From Candidatus Omnitrophota bacterium (GTDB lineage: Bacteria > Omnitrophota > Gorgyraeia > JABMRG01), in the NCBI GenBank assembly GCA_013202935.1, contig JABMRG010000131.1, forward strand, positions 1-8,054: 8,054 bases of DNA. The letters are read 5' to 3'. Position 1 is the first letter of the stretch. Each line of letters begins with the position of its first letter. Shown here one piece after another: positions 1 through 5,918 of this stretch. A program made the position numbers and the translations under genes. Under the pieces are notes generated by a model. It saw nothing but the letters and a program-made list of their open reading frames with translations. It searched no databases and had not been told where the DNA came from.

Positions 1-587
1 AATATCAGTGCAACCGCATACCTAAAACCCAGAGTAATTATGCCATATTCACCGACAACAAGTTCTCTTATAGCTATCCATGGCACTATATTATTAAATA
101 TATCGATAATATACGGGTTTATTCTTTCTTCAAATATGGCTCCCTCCAGGAAATCTACCACTTTTCCCGCACCAAACTGACCAACAAACTTATACAACCC
201 CAGATAGAGCACTGCAAAAAGTATCGGAAGGCCTGTGATGGGATTCATCATAAGGCGACTCACTCTCTCACTAAAAGGCAACGGTCTCTTCTTTGTGCTT
301 ACAACCTTACTTATAATCTGGTTGACCTCACTCTGCCTTTCTAAAGCTATCACATAGTTTATAGGATTCCCAGAGTGCGCTTTCTCATCCTCTACTACTT
401 TCTCTATCTCAGCCATCTTGGAAGGTTCTCTTTTTGCTACTATTGCCTTTATTTCTTCATCATCCTGCAAAAGTAGTAGTGCAATAGTGCGCTTTGAGAC
501 AGAATAGTCCACGGCCAGAAGATTCTCAATCCTCTCTATGGCAATCTCTATAGAATATTCTATCGGGCCTCTGTAATCTGACCTCAT
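1..587 (-). CDS. feoB: Split FeoB, GDI-helical plus membrane (gate) part, C-terminus beyond the window
   Basis: About 195 residues are visible and the frame is still open at position 1. This is the transport half of the ferrous iron transporter FeoB, acting in the inner membrane. Residues 1-95 are charged and helical (starting MRSDYRGPIEYS), matching the GDI/helical region that follows the G domain in single-chain FeoB. Next comes the FeoB-type entry to the membrane domain, SERVSRLMMNPITGLPILF, a first hydrophobic helix, the FGAGKVVDFLE segment, and ELVVGEYGIITLGFRYA, the recognisable FeoB gate-domain motif. The ATG at 587-585 overlaps the TGA of the G-domain gene (ATGA). An AGGA at 596-593 sits five bases before the ATG, which supports a true restart rather than a sequencing frameshift. 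It is probably translationally coupled to the G-domain gene and co-regulated with fur. The missing C-terminus would carry the remaining transmembrane helices. Family assignment is firm; the split is seen directly. Confidence 0.9.
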   Translation of the reverse strand, partial: MRSDYRGPIEYSIEIAIERIENLLAVDYSVSKRTIALLLLQDDEEIKAIVAKREPSKMAEIEKVVEDEKAHSGNPINYVIALERQSEVNQIISKVVSTKKRPLPFSERVSRLMMNPITGLPILFAVLYLGLYKFVGQFGAGKVVDFLEGAIFEERINPYIIDIFNNIVPWIAIRELVVGEYGIITLGFRYAVALI

Positions 588-1084
588 AGCATTCCTATCC
601 TATTCTTAAGCTCATCTACACCTTTACCTTTAGTAGATACAGTTGCTACTACTGGTATGCCGAGCTCTTTCTCCAGGCCTGTTATATCTATATCAACGCC
701 TTCTCGTTCTGCCTCATCCATAATATTTAGTACCAGAATCGTTGGAAGCTGAGCCTCCATAAGCTGCAGGGTCAAACTAAGCATCCTCTCTAAGTTCTTC
801 GCATCTATAACATGTATAATAAGATCGGATTTCTCATCAAGTAATATCTTCCTCGACACTCTCTCTTCTTCAGTAATAGGCATAAGCGAGTACATGCCTG
901 GTGTATCTACTACCTCATATTCTACATTATTTATAGTAGCCTTTCCCCTGGATACCTCTACTGTAGTGCCAGGGTAATTGGAGACTGTTACATACTGCTT
1001 GGTAAGTACATTGAATAAGACACTCTTGCCTACATTGGGGCTGCCCACTAAGACTATTTTCTTCATCTCTTTTTTTTCTGGCAT
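584..1084 (-). CDS. feoB: Split FeoB, stand-alone G-domain protein
   Basis: A 166-residue cytoplasmic GTPase equivalent to the N-terminal G domain of FeoB, which gates Fe(II) import. Visible motifs: G1 GSPNVGKS (14-21), G2 YPGTT (37-41), G3 DTPG (60-63), G4 NIMD followed by EAE (120-126, the FeoB-type variant of NKxD) and a G5-like VSTKGKG (149-155). It ends right after G5. The GDI helices and membrane domain are in the next gene, whose ATG overlaps this stop. The longest start (ATG 1084) overlaps fur by 22 bp. An internal ATG at 1066 would give MKKIVLVGSPNVGKS and an exact ATGA overlap with the fur stop; that is the more family-like start, although neither has a well-spaced Shine-Dalgarno. 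It should act together with the downstream membrane protein. No FeoA is seen in the window. Confidence 0.9.
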   Translation of the reverse strand: MPEKKEMKKIVLVGSPNVGKSVLFNVLTKQYVTVSNYPGTTVEVSRGKATINNVEYEVVDTPGMYSLMPITEEERVSRKILLDEKSDLIIHVIDAKNLERMLSLTLQLMEAQLPTILVLNIMDEAEREGVDIDITGLEKELGIPVVATVSTKGKGVDELKNRIGML

Positions 1085-1500
1085 TGTTTACAGGTACCGA
1101 ATATATCCATCTTATGACGTTTAGGTAAAAAGCCTACTCTTTTACACAGTTTATCCTGCAACCTCTCTATACCGGTATCGACTACTTCAATAAATTTACC
1201 ACATTTTATGTATACGAGATGATCATGATGGCCATGTCCATACTTATGCTCATATCTTATACGCTTATCACCCAGGTCAACCTCTTGTGCAATATCTGCT
1301 TCACATAATAGTTTCAAAGTCCTAAATACCGTTGCCTGACCTATAGAACTGTCTTTCTTCTTTACAATATTGTATAGGTCCTCTACGCTTAAATGGCGTT
1401 CTGTAGCAAGGAAGACATCCAGGATATACTCTCTCTGTTTTGTAAGTTTTAGGCCTTTGGTCTTTAAAAAATCTATAAATAAGGAGACTTCTTTAGCCAT
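1063..1500 (-). CDS. fur: Fur family ferric uptake regulator
   Basis: A 145-residue metal-sensing DNA-binding repressor. The N-terminal winged helix includes the recognition-helix motif GQATVFRTL (about 54-62), with Phe where many Fur proteins have Tyr. The C-terminal half has HHDH (91-94), Glu84 and Glu105 at metal-binding positions, and CxxC at 137/140. Glu rather than Asp at positions 84 and 105 favours Fur over the peroxide sensor PerR. The first structural-zinc CxxC is incomplete: Tyr97 replaces the usual first Cys, leaving Cys100. The start is well supported by an AGGAGGT ribosome site (1511-1505) five bases before the ATG. Immediately upstream are a consensus promoter and a strong Fur-type palindrome, so autoregulation is likely. 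It is followed by the split feoB genes, which points to iron as the signal. The remaining uncertainty is whether the protein responds to iron, manganese or zinc. Confidence 0.93.
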   Translation of the reverse strand: MAKEVSLFIDFLKTKGLKLTKQREYILDVFLATERHLSVEDLYNIVKKKDSSIGQATVFRTLKLLCEADIAQEVDLGDKRIRYEHKYGHGHHDHLVYIKCGKFIEVVDTGIERLQDKLCKRVGFLPKRHKMDIFGTCKQCQKKKR

Positions 1501-1504
1501 ATCT

Positions 1505-1511
1505 ACCTCCT
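1505..1511 (-). promoter_or_regulatory. Shine-Dalgarno of fur
   Basis: Minus-strand AGGAGGT, five bases before the fur ATG at 1500. It is the strongest ribosome site in the window and fixes the fur start. Confidence 0.85.
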
Positions 1512-1525
1512 GTTAAGGGGCTTTT

Positions 1526-1546
1526 TGATATTGAAATTCAATATCA
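1526..1546. promoter_or_regulatory. Fur box (operator) of the fur-feoB operon
   Basis: A perfect inverted repeat with 10-base arms (TGATATTGAA and its complement) around a single central base. By hand it matches 15 of 19 positions of the E. coli Fur consensus GATAATGATAATCATTATC. It lies directly downstream of the -10 element and over the predicted start site, where a bound repressor would block RNA polymerase. It indicates Fur autoregulation and control of the feoB genes. Confidence 0.85.
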
Positions 1547-1549
1547 TCT

Positions 1550-1577
1550 ATTATACAAAAAAAACTAACATTGTCAA
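1550..1577 (-). promoter_or_regulatory. Sigma70-type promoter of fur-feoB
   Basis: On the minus strand a perfect -35 TTGACA (1577-1572) and a perfect -10 TATAAT (1555-1550) are separated by 16 bp that include a run of eight T. Transcription should start near 1543, inside the Fur palindrome. The element sits in the short gap between the hydrolase stop and the fur start, so fur-feoB can be transcribed independently of the genes upstream. Confidence 0.85.
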
Positions 1578-1598
1578 GATAATTTTACCAATATTATC
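1578..1598. promoter_or_regulatory. Possible auxiliary Fur half-sites upstream of the -35
   Basis: GATAAT (1578-1583) and ATTATC (1593-1598) form an inverted pair with a 9-base spacer, next to the -35 and overlapping the hydrolase stop codon. GATAAT is the hexamer of the classical Fur consensus, but the spacing is not that of a normal Fur box. In AT-rich DNA this may be chance. Confidence 0.3.
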
Positions 1599-2406
1599 GC
1601 TTATCTATTTTACTAAAAAAATCTAGTATTCCTACGCGGAAGTCTTCCATAGAATCAAAAAATGCTGTATTATGAGAACCTCTCAATTTCAAAAACTCCT
1701 TAGGCTCAGAGGCCTCGTTGAACAATTTTTGACCAAGTTCAAAAGGAACAATCTCATCACCTGTACTGTGTATGATAAGCTTGGGAACCTTAATATCCTT
1801 TATCTTTGATAGAGAGTCAAATTTAGTATACAAGAAAAAAGTCGGTAAGAATGGATATACTATCTTGGACATCTCCTTTACAGATGTAAATGTATCCTCT
1901 GTTATAACAGCTTTGACCTTATGTTTTGAGGCAATTTCTACTGCAACAGCTCCCCCAAGAGACTCTCCATAAAGAATAATATTCTCTGCAGGAATATTCT
2001 TCTTCTTTAAAAGATACTGATAAGCTGCTTCAGCATCTCTATATAGGCCTGTTTCATTGGGCTTGCCCTTGCTCTTTCCATATCCACGATAATCTATAAT
2101 AAATATATTAAGGTCCATCTTATGCAGGAATGAGATCTTTTCAAGGCGGTGGCTAATATTGCCTCCGTTCCCATGGAAAAATAGTAATGTAGATTTTGCC
2201 TTCTCATTTGGAATAAACCAGCCGTTTATATCGATATTGTCAGATGTTTTGAGATATAGATCCTCAAATTCAAGCTTTATCGTCTTTGGTGTATCTATAA
2301 TTTCCGCCATAGGAAAATATATACTGCGTCTCTCTATATATCGTGCGTAAAGAAAAACAGAGGCAACTATAATTAATAGGTATAGTATGGGGGATAGGGG
2401 TTTCAT
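1594..2406 (-). CDS. Membrane-anchored alpha/beta hydrolase (Bem46/ABHD17-like)
   Basis: A 270-residue serine hydrolase. A hydrophobic segment at residues 5-21 with few positive charges before it looks like a signal anchor or uncleaved signal; there is no lipobox. The alpha/beta-hydrolase fold shows HGNGGN (78-83, oxyanion region), DYRGYGKSKG (105-114), nucleophile elbow GESLGG (147-152, Ser149), acid Asp217 in STGDEIVP, and catalytic His245 in GSHN. All triad residues are present, so it should be active, but the substrate (ester, thioester or peptide) cannot be predicted. The ATG overlaps the ogg stop as ATGA, suggesting coupled translation and placing it last in the oxygen-defence block. 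Its stop lies 17 bp before the fur -35, with no terminator visible. A link to oxidative stress is inferred only from position. Confidence 0.85.
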   Translation of the reverse strand: MKPLSPILYLLIIVASVFLYARYIERRSIYFPMAEIIDTPKTIKLEFEDLYLKTSDNIDINGWFIPNEKAKSTLLFFHGNGGNISHRLEKISFLHKMDLNIFIIDYRGYGKSKGKPNETGLYRDAEAAYQYLLKKKNIPAENIILYGESLGGAVAVEIASKHKVKAVITEDTFTSVKEMSKIVYPFLPTFFLYTKFDSLSKIKDIKVPKLIIHSTGDEIVPFELGQKLFNEASEPKEFLKLRGSHNTAFFDSMEDFRVGILDFFSKIDKR

Positions 2407-3041
2407 TTAAAGATAAAACCTGTCTGGTTTGACCAAAAGAGAAGGTCAAGCTCCTCGATGGGAATACTCACCTTTTTGGCAAATATCCTCAGCTTATCTT
2501 CTATCTCAATATATGTGCGCCTGTTTATTGAGTCGGGAATCTCCTTTATAACATTGTATCTTTTTAGGTTCTTCAGTATATGAACATCGAGTATAGATAA
2601 GCCTCTGCCCAGGCCTATATTACGTAAAAAATGGCTTGCTTCTTTAAGGCCTAAGCCTTTTACATTCTTAGCAAGCCAATTCCTTGTACCAATTATATTT
2701 TTCTTATCTAACCTACTCTTTATATCAATTCCTTTTCCATTTTTAAAGAACCTTCTGGCAGCCACAATATACGATGCCTTATTATTATGAAAGCGCACAA
2801 TGCTTCTTAGGCTTTTACTTATCGAGTGCTCTTTTCCATTAAAAAGAAGGCCCGATCTTTTCAGATTCTTAACAGCCTTATCACCATTTAGGGCCTTTGT
2901 GCCAGGGGTCAGGAGACAGAATGTCAACTCTGCAAAGATATCCTTGTTTGTCGCAGTTTCAAATCGCCTGAATTCCTTAAGTCGCCTTTTGATTTGGGGC
3001 TTTTTCTTTCTGTATACTGAAGTTAAACCAGGTATGCTCAT
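2403..3041 (-). CDS. ogg: Ogg2-type 8-oxoguanine DNA glycosylase/AP lyase
   Basis: A 212-residue base-excision repair enzyme that removes 8-oxoguanine from DNA and nicks the abasic site. It has the helix-hairpin-helix GPD core: VKGLGLKEASHFLRNIG (127-143) with the catalytic Lys133, then ILDVHILKNL (150-159) with the conserved Asp152. Length and the KEASHFLRN motif match the Ogg2 family best known from archaea and Thermotoga, not Fpg/MutM or eukaryotic OGG1. The protein ends in FIFK; in Ogg2 enzymes a C-terminal lysine contributes to recognising 8-oxoguanine, and here Lys212 is the last residue. The start is 7 bp after the trxB-like stop, and the stop overlaps the hydrolase start (ATGA), so it belongs to the same transcript as the peroxide and superoxide enzymes. 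No strong Shine-Dalgarno is seen. Confidence 0.9.
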   Translation of the reverse strand: MSIPGLTSVYRKKKPQIKRRLKEFRRFETATNKDIFAELTFCLLTPGTKALNGDKAVKNLKRSGLLFNGKEHSISKSLRSIVRFHNNKASYIVAARRFFKNGKGIDIKSRLDKKNIIGTRNWLAKNVKGLGLKEASHFLRNIGLGRGLSILDVHILKNLKRYNVIKEIPDSINRRTYIEIEDKLRIFAKKVSIPIEELDLLFWSNQTGFIFK

Positions 3042-3048
3042 AATTCTA

Positions 3049-3969
3049 TTATTCTTTAAGGCGGGCTCTATTGTGAATCAAATATTTAAAAGCGGAAAGC
3101 GCTGCCTTAGACCCTTCTCCGGCTGCTATTACAATCTGTTTCTCAGGCACATCTGTTACATCTCCGGCTGCAAATACTCCTGGAATGTTGGTCTCATTAA
3201 AAGAGTTTACCTTAATCTCATCAGCCTCATTCTTCTCTAGTTCCTTAGCAAAGCCTGAGTTAGGCACAAGGCCTATTTCGACAAATATGCCGGCAACCTC
3301 AAGCATACTTTTACTCTTTCCCTTAGTCTCTACCTCGATCCCCTTTACAAACTTATCACCAAAAACAGCAACTGCCTGTGTCTTGTTAAGAATGGTCACC
3401 TTATCACTATTCCTTACCTCTTGCTGCATTATAGGGTCACCTGTAAGCTCATCTGTTATATTTATAAGATAGATATGTTCTGCTATTTTCATAAGCTGTA
3501 TGGCAGCGTCTAAGCCGGAGTTTCCTCCTCCTATAACCGCTACCTTCTTACCAGAAAATAAAGGCCCATCACATGTCGCACAATACGTAAGCCCCTTATT
3601 CTTAAATTCGTTCTCACCAGGCACACCTAGTTCCATTGAGGTTTTCCCAGAGGCAACTATTACGGTCTTAGATTCATATATAGCCTTATCGGTCTTAATC
3701 TTTATTATTTTCGACTCACTCCTCAAATCAAGCACTTCTTCTTCCTTGACTTCTACATTATACTTTTTGATATGCTCTTGAAATTTAGCTGTTAAGTCAG
3801 GACCTGTGATAAACTGATAACCCGTATAGTTCTCTATATCCCCGCTCCAGGCGGTCTGGCCTCCAATATCCTTGGATATAACCAAGAAATTCATGCGTTT
3901 CCTTGCTGCATAGACACTTGCTGTTATGCCTGCAGGGCCAGCGCCTATGATTATAAGATCATATATCAC
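3049..3969 (-). CDS. trxB: Thioredoxin reductase-like flavoprotein, AhpF C-terminal type
   Basis: A 306-residue FAD- and NAD(P)H-dependent disulfide reductase. Motifs: FAD GAGPAG (9-14), redox CATCD (130-134), pyridine-nucleotide GGGNSG (147-152), and GVFAAGDVTDVP (264-275). Around CATCDGPLFSGKKVAVIGGG, and from residue 225 to the end, it resembles the C-terminal two-thirds of AhpF more than classical TrxB. The NADPH-specifying HRRxxxR motif is absent; the corresponding stretch reads LINITDELTG, so NADH is the predicted donor. It lacks AhpF's N-terminal thioredoxin-fold domain; the glutaredoxin gene immediately upstream would supply that function. This is the arrangement known for the Cp34/Cp9 pair of Clostridium pasteurianum, which reduces a peroxiredoxin. 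The start is GTG at 3969, overlapping the glutaredoxin stop as GTGA. Confidence 0.9.
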   Translation of the reverse strand: MIYDLIIIGAGPAGITASVYAARKRMNFLVISKDIGGQTAWSGDIENYTGYQFITGPDLTAKFQEHIKKYNVEVKEEEVLDLRSESKIIKIKTDKAIYESKTVIVASGKTSMELGVPGENEFKNKGLTYCATCDGPLFSGKKVAVIGGGNSGLDAAIQLMKIAEHIYLINITDELTGDPIMQQEVRNSDKVTILNKTQAVAVFGDKFVKGIEVETKGKSKSMLEVAGIFVEIGLVPNSGFAKELEKNEADEIKVNSFNETNIPGVFAAGDVTDVPEKQIVIAAGEGSKAALSAFKYLIHNRARLKE

Positions 3970-4205
3970 TGTATGCCAAGAGCCTCTTTTATGGCCTGTT
4001 GATCAAAACCTATTATAAGTTTTCCATCAATATCGATCACCGGAACACCCATCTGCCCGCTTCTTTCTACCATCTCTTCGCCCTTTTCAGTGTTATCAGA
4101 GACATCAATATCTTCAAAAATGATATTATTTGTTTTAAGAAATTCTTTTGTCCTTATGCAGTGAGGGCATGTAGGCGTGCTGTAAACTAATACTTTTTTA
4201 TCCAT
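3966..4205 (-). CDS. Small glutaredoxin-like protein (CPHC)
   Basis: A 79-residue single-domain thioredoxin-fold protein. The redox motif CPHC is at 13-16, the cis-proline loop GVPVIDID at 53-60 (Pro55), and GFD at 66-68. Size and sequence match the small glutaredoxin/NrdH-like group that includes C. pasteurianum Cp9, rather than glutathione-specific glutaredoxins. It most likely shuttles electrons from the AhpF-like reductase encoded next to it to a peroxidase or other disulfide. A good Shine-Dalgarno, AAGGAGAG, lies about five bases before the ATG. The start overlaps the end of the ferritin-like gene by 8 bp and the stop overlaps the GTG of the reductase gene, so all three are probably co-translated. 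The final acceptor is not identified in the window. Confidence 0.9.
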   Translation of the reverse strand: MDKKVLVYSTPTCPHCIRTKEFLKTNNIIFEDIDVSDNTEKGEEMVERSGQMGVPVIDIDGKLIIGFDQQAIKEALGIQ

Positions 4206-4704
4206 CTTTTCTCTCCTTTTTTAATGACGACCTGAGTTCCAAGAGGCCTTTTGCGTGGTTCTTTTCCTGCTCAATAATCTTATCTATAATAGCCTTTTCT
4301 TTCTCTTGCAAAGCTTTCTTCATCTCCTCATAAAAGAGTATAGATTCTTTTTCAAGGCCCAAGCTTACATCTATAGCTTCTTTCTCTGTTTCAATAGACT
4401 TAATTTTATCCTGCAATTCGTCTTTCTTTGTAAATATATACTCTGAGGCTATAGTATTAAGGTATGCAAAGTATTCCTGAGGATAGGATTCATAAGGCTC
4501 ATACGTCTTAACTGTGCCTAAGATGGACTGAAAATCATGTATATGCTTTTCTTCCTCACCTGCCATGAACCTGAAGAAATCCTTTACCTTTGGGTCTTTT
4601 AGCTTATCTGACATGATATTATAGAAATCGTGACCATTTTTTTCAATCTCAACGCCAATCTCAACAATCTCACTACCTGAAAAATGTTTATCTTCTGCGC
4701 TCAT
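4198..4704 (-). CDS. Ferritin-like diiron protein (rubrerythrin-type, no rubredoxin domain)
   Basis: A 168-residue four-helix diiron protein. The ligand pattern of rubrerythrins is complete: Glu21 with Tyr28 seven residues on, Glu51xxHis54, Glu118 with Tyr125, and Glu147xxHis150. Helices 1-2 and 3-4 are joined by a loop containing YEPYESYP. No CxxC rubredoxin module follows, so electrons must come from a separate donor. Proteins of this class are peroxidases or iron oxidases/stores; which applies here is not determined. It lies 30 bp after the FAD oxidoreductase and overlaps the glutaredoxin gene by 8 bp. That suggests the glutaredoxin/reductase pair or the free rubredoxin as electron donor. 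The ATG at 4704 is preceded by AAGGGA at a somewhat long spacing. Confidence 0.85.
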   Translation of the reverse strand: MSAEDKHFSGSEIVEIGVEIEKNGHDFYNIMSDKLKDPKVKDFFRFMAGEEEKHIHDFQSILGTVKTYEPYESYPQEYFAYLNTIASEYIFTKKDELQDKIKSIETEKEAIDVSLGLEKESILFYEEMKKALQEKEKAIIDKIIEQEKNHAKGLLELRSSLKKERKDG

Positions 4705-4734
4705 CTTAATTATCCCTTAATCTTTTCTATAATA

Positions 4735-5487
4735 CTAATATCCTGTGAAATTCTCCAAACGGATCTTATCTTCTGCTATATCAAGCTTGCTTCTTAATAA
4801 GTCTGTAAGTTTTGTTACCATATTTGGCGGACCACATATAAGAAAGGTCCTTTCTTTATAATCTGGCACTTCTTCCCTTATCATCTTCTCATCTATGAAA
4901 CCTTTTCTGCAAAGAGTATCTTCATCCTCGCAAGAGGTTGTTAAAGTATAGACAATACGTAGATTCTTGTTTGCTTTTTGCATATTATCAAAATCGTCTC
5001 TGAATATAATATCTTTTTCAGTATTATTACCATAAAGCAATACTATATCAATTGGAAGAGCCTTATCCGTAACAAACTTGCACATACTCCTTATAGGGGT
5101 AATACCGATACCGCCAGAAAGAAAAGCTATTCTTTCATCTTCGGCTTTTAGCGTAAAAGAACCAAAAGGGCCTTTTACTCTTGCCCAATCACCCACCTTT
5201 AGATTATCCAGCACTTTTGAAAAATCGCTATCTGTTATACGTTTAGTAAATTCTATATAACCTGTTTCTGTAGGTGAATTTGAAAAAGAGAAGTGCTTAG
5301 ACCGCTCCTGGCCATCTATCATGATAGACAACAAAAAGAACTGTCCTGGTTGGAATTCAAAACCATTCTCTACTTTCAGCCTGAAACTCTTAACAGCAGA
5401 GGCCCTCTCTATAATATCGAGGACCTCTGTCTCAAATATATTCACGCTGTTGGTTCCTATTCTTATAGTTGCTGGGTTTTTATCCAT
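4735..5487 (-). CDS. FAD/NAD(P)-binding oxidoreductase, ferredoxin-NADP reductase fold, no Fe-S domain
   Basis: About 250 residues from ATG 5487. It has the FNR fold only: the FAD-binding barrel with HFSFSNSP (65-72, equivalent to RxYS) and KGPFGSF (105-111), then the nucleotide domain with SGGIGITPIRSM (124-135) and CGPPNM (218-223), ending ENFTGY. There is no 2Fe-2S, heme or globin domain, so it is a flavin-only electron-transfer module. Its place directly after the superoxide reductase gene suggests it carries NAD(P)H electrons to rubredoxin, but the partner is inferred. Three starts compete: TTG 5505 (deep in the upstream gene, no Shine-Dalgarno), ATG 5487 (25-bp overlap), and GTG 5445, which has AGGA nine bases upstream, avoids overlap, and begins the protein at NIFETEV, where the fold starts. 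ATG is used here, but the GTG is a serious alternative. Confidence 0.85.
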   Translation of the reverse strand: MDKNPATIRIGTNSVNIFETEVLDIIERASAVKSFRLKVENGFEFQPGQFFLLSIMIDGQERSKHFSFSNSPTETGYIEFTKRITDSDFSKVLDNLKVGDWARVKGPFGSFTLKAEDERIAFLSGGIGITPIRSMCKFVTDKALPIDIVLLYGNNTEKDIIFRDDFDNMQKANKNLRIVYTLTTSCEDEDTLCRKGFIDEKMIREEVPDYKERTFLICGPPNMVTKLTDLLRSKLDIAEDKIRLENFTGY

Positions 5488-5906
5488 GCGCCATGCAGGT
5501 TGCAAAGCGATACTGCTGTAAGCTCACCTGTTGCCTCACTCTTAATATGCAACGCCGCTGCAGGATTTAACTTCTCAGGGGTAAGGTGGACTCTTGCTAC
5601 AAATTCCTTGTTAATGTAATAGTCTATATGCTGAATTGAGTGGTCAGACTGCATAGGATGCTGGATTTCACCGACTTTTACATGTGCGTCTGTACATATA
5701 TTTGGAATAAGCCCACACTCTTTCACAATAGTAATTGTAGGTATGTGTTTTTTTTCAAGTTCACTTAAGTTAGCTGCATCAGCAGGTTCCTTAATAGCAT
5801 CACTCTCCTGAAAAGATGTCTTTGGAGCTCCACATACCGGGCAATTATCTGGTGCACTTCCGTTTATAGATATAAACCCACAAACTTTACATACATAACC
5901 TTTCAT
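5463..5906 (-). CDS. Superoxide reductase with N-terminal rubredoxin-like module
   Basis: A 147-residue cytoplasmic enzyme that reduces superoxide to hydrogen peroxide. Residues 1-31 are a rubredoxin/rubrerythrin-type Fe(Cys)4 module with Cys6, Cys9, Cys22 and Cys25; it is not the desulforedoxin module of classical desulfoferrodoxin. Residues 50-147 are the neelaredoxin-type catalytic domain. The iron ligands are all present: His54 (KHIP), His83 and His89 (HPM and six residues on), and Cys135 and His138 (CNLHG). Lys53 occupies the conserved Lys position, but the Glu that normally precedes it (EKH) reads Lys52, with Glu51 one step earlier. A clean AAGGAGAG site eight bases before the ATG overlaps the rbr stop. 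Neighbours encode rubrerythrin, which would remove the peroxide made, and an FAD reductase that may supply electrons. Confidence 0.92.
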   Translation of the reverse strand: MKGYVCKVCGFISINGSAPDNCPVCGAPKTSFQESDAIKEPADAANLSELEKKHIPTITIVKECGLIPNICTDAHVKVGEIQHPMQSDHSIQHIDYYINKEFVARVHLTPEKLNPAAALHIKSEATGELTAVSLCNLHGAWIKTQQL

Positions 5907-5918
5907 GCTGATCTCTCC

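Noticed and set aside
584..587. FeoB break as a sequencing frameshift or pseudogene
   Set aside because: The junction has no homopolymer, forms a clean ATGA overlap and has AGGA at proper spacing; both halves keep all motifs. Still worth a read check.
1063..1500. PerR identity for the Fur-family protein
   Set aside because: The diagnostic Asp positions are Glu (84 and 105), the operator is Fur-like, and feoB follows.
1772..3781. Plus-strand open frames of 60-146 codons in the hydrolase, ogg and reductase region
   Set aside because: They lie antisense within well-supported genes, show no family motifs and have no convincing ribosome sites.
5463..5906. Classical desulfoferrodoxin
   Set aside because: The N-terminal module has rubredoxin-type CxxC-12-CxxC rather than the desulforedoxin pattern with adjacent cysteines.
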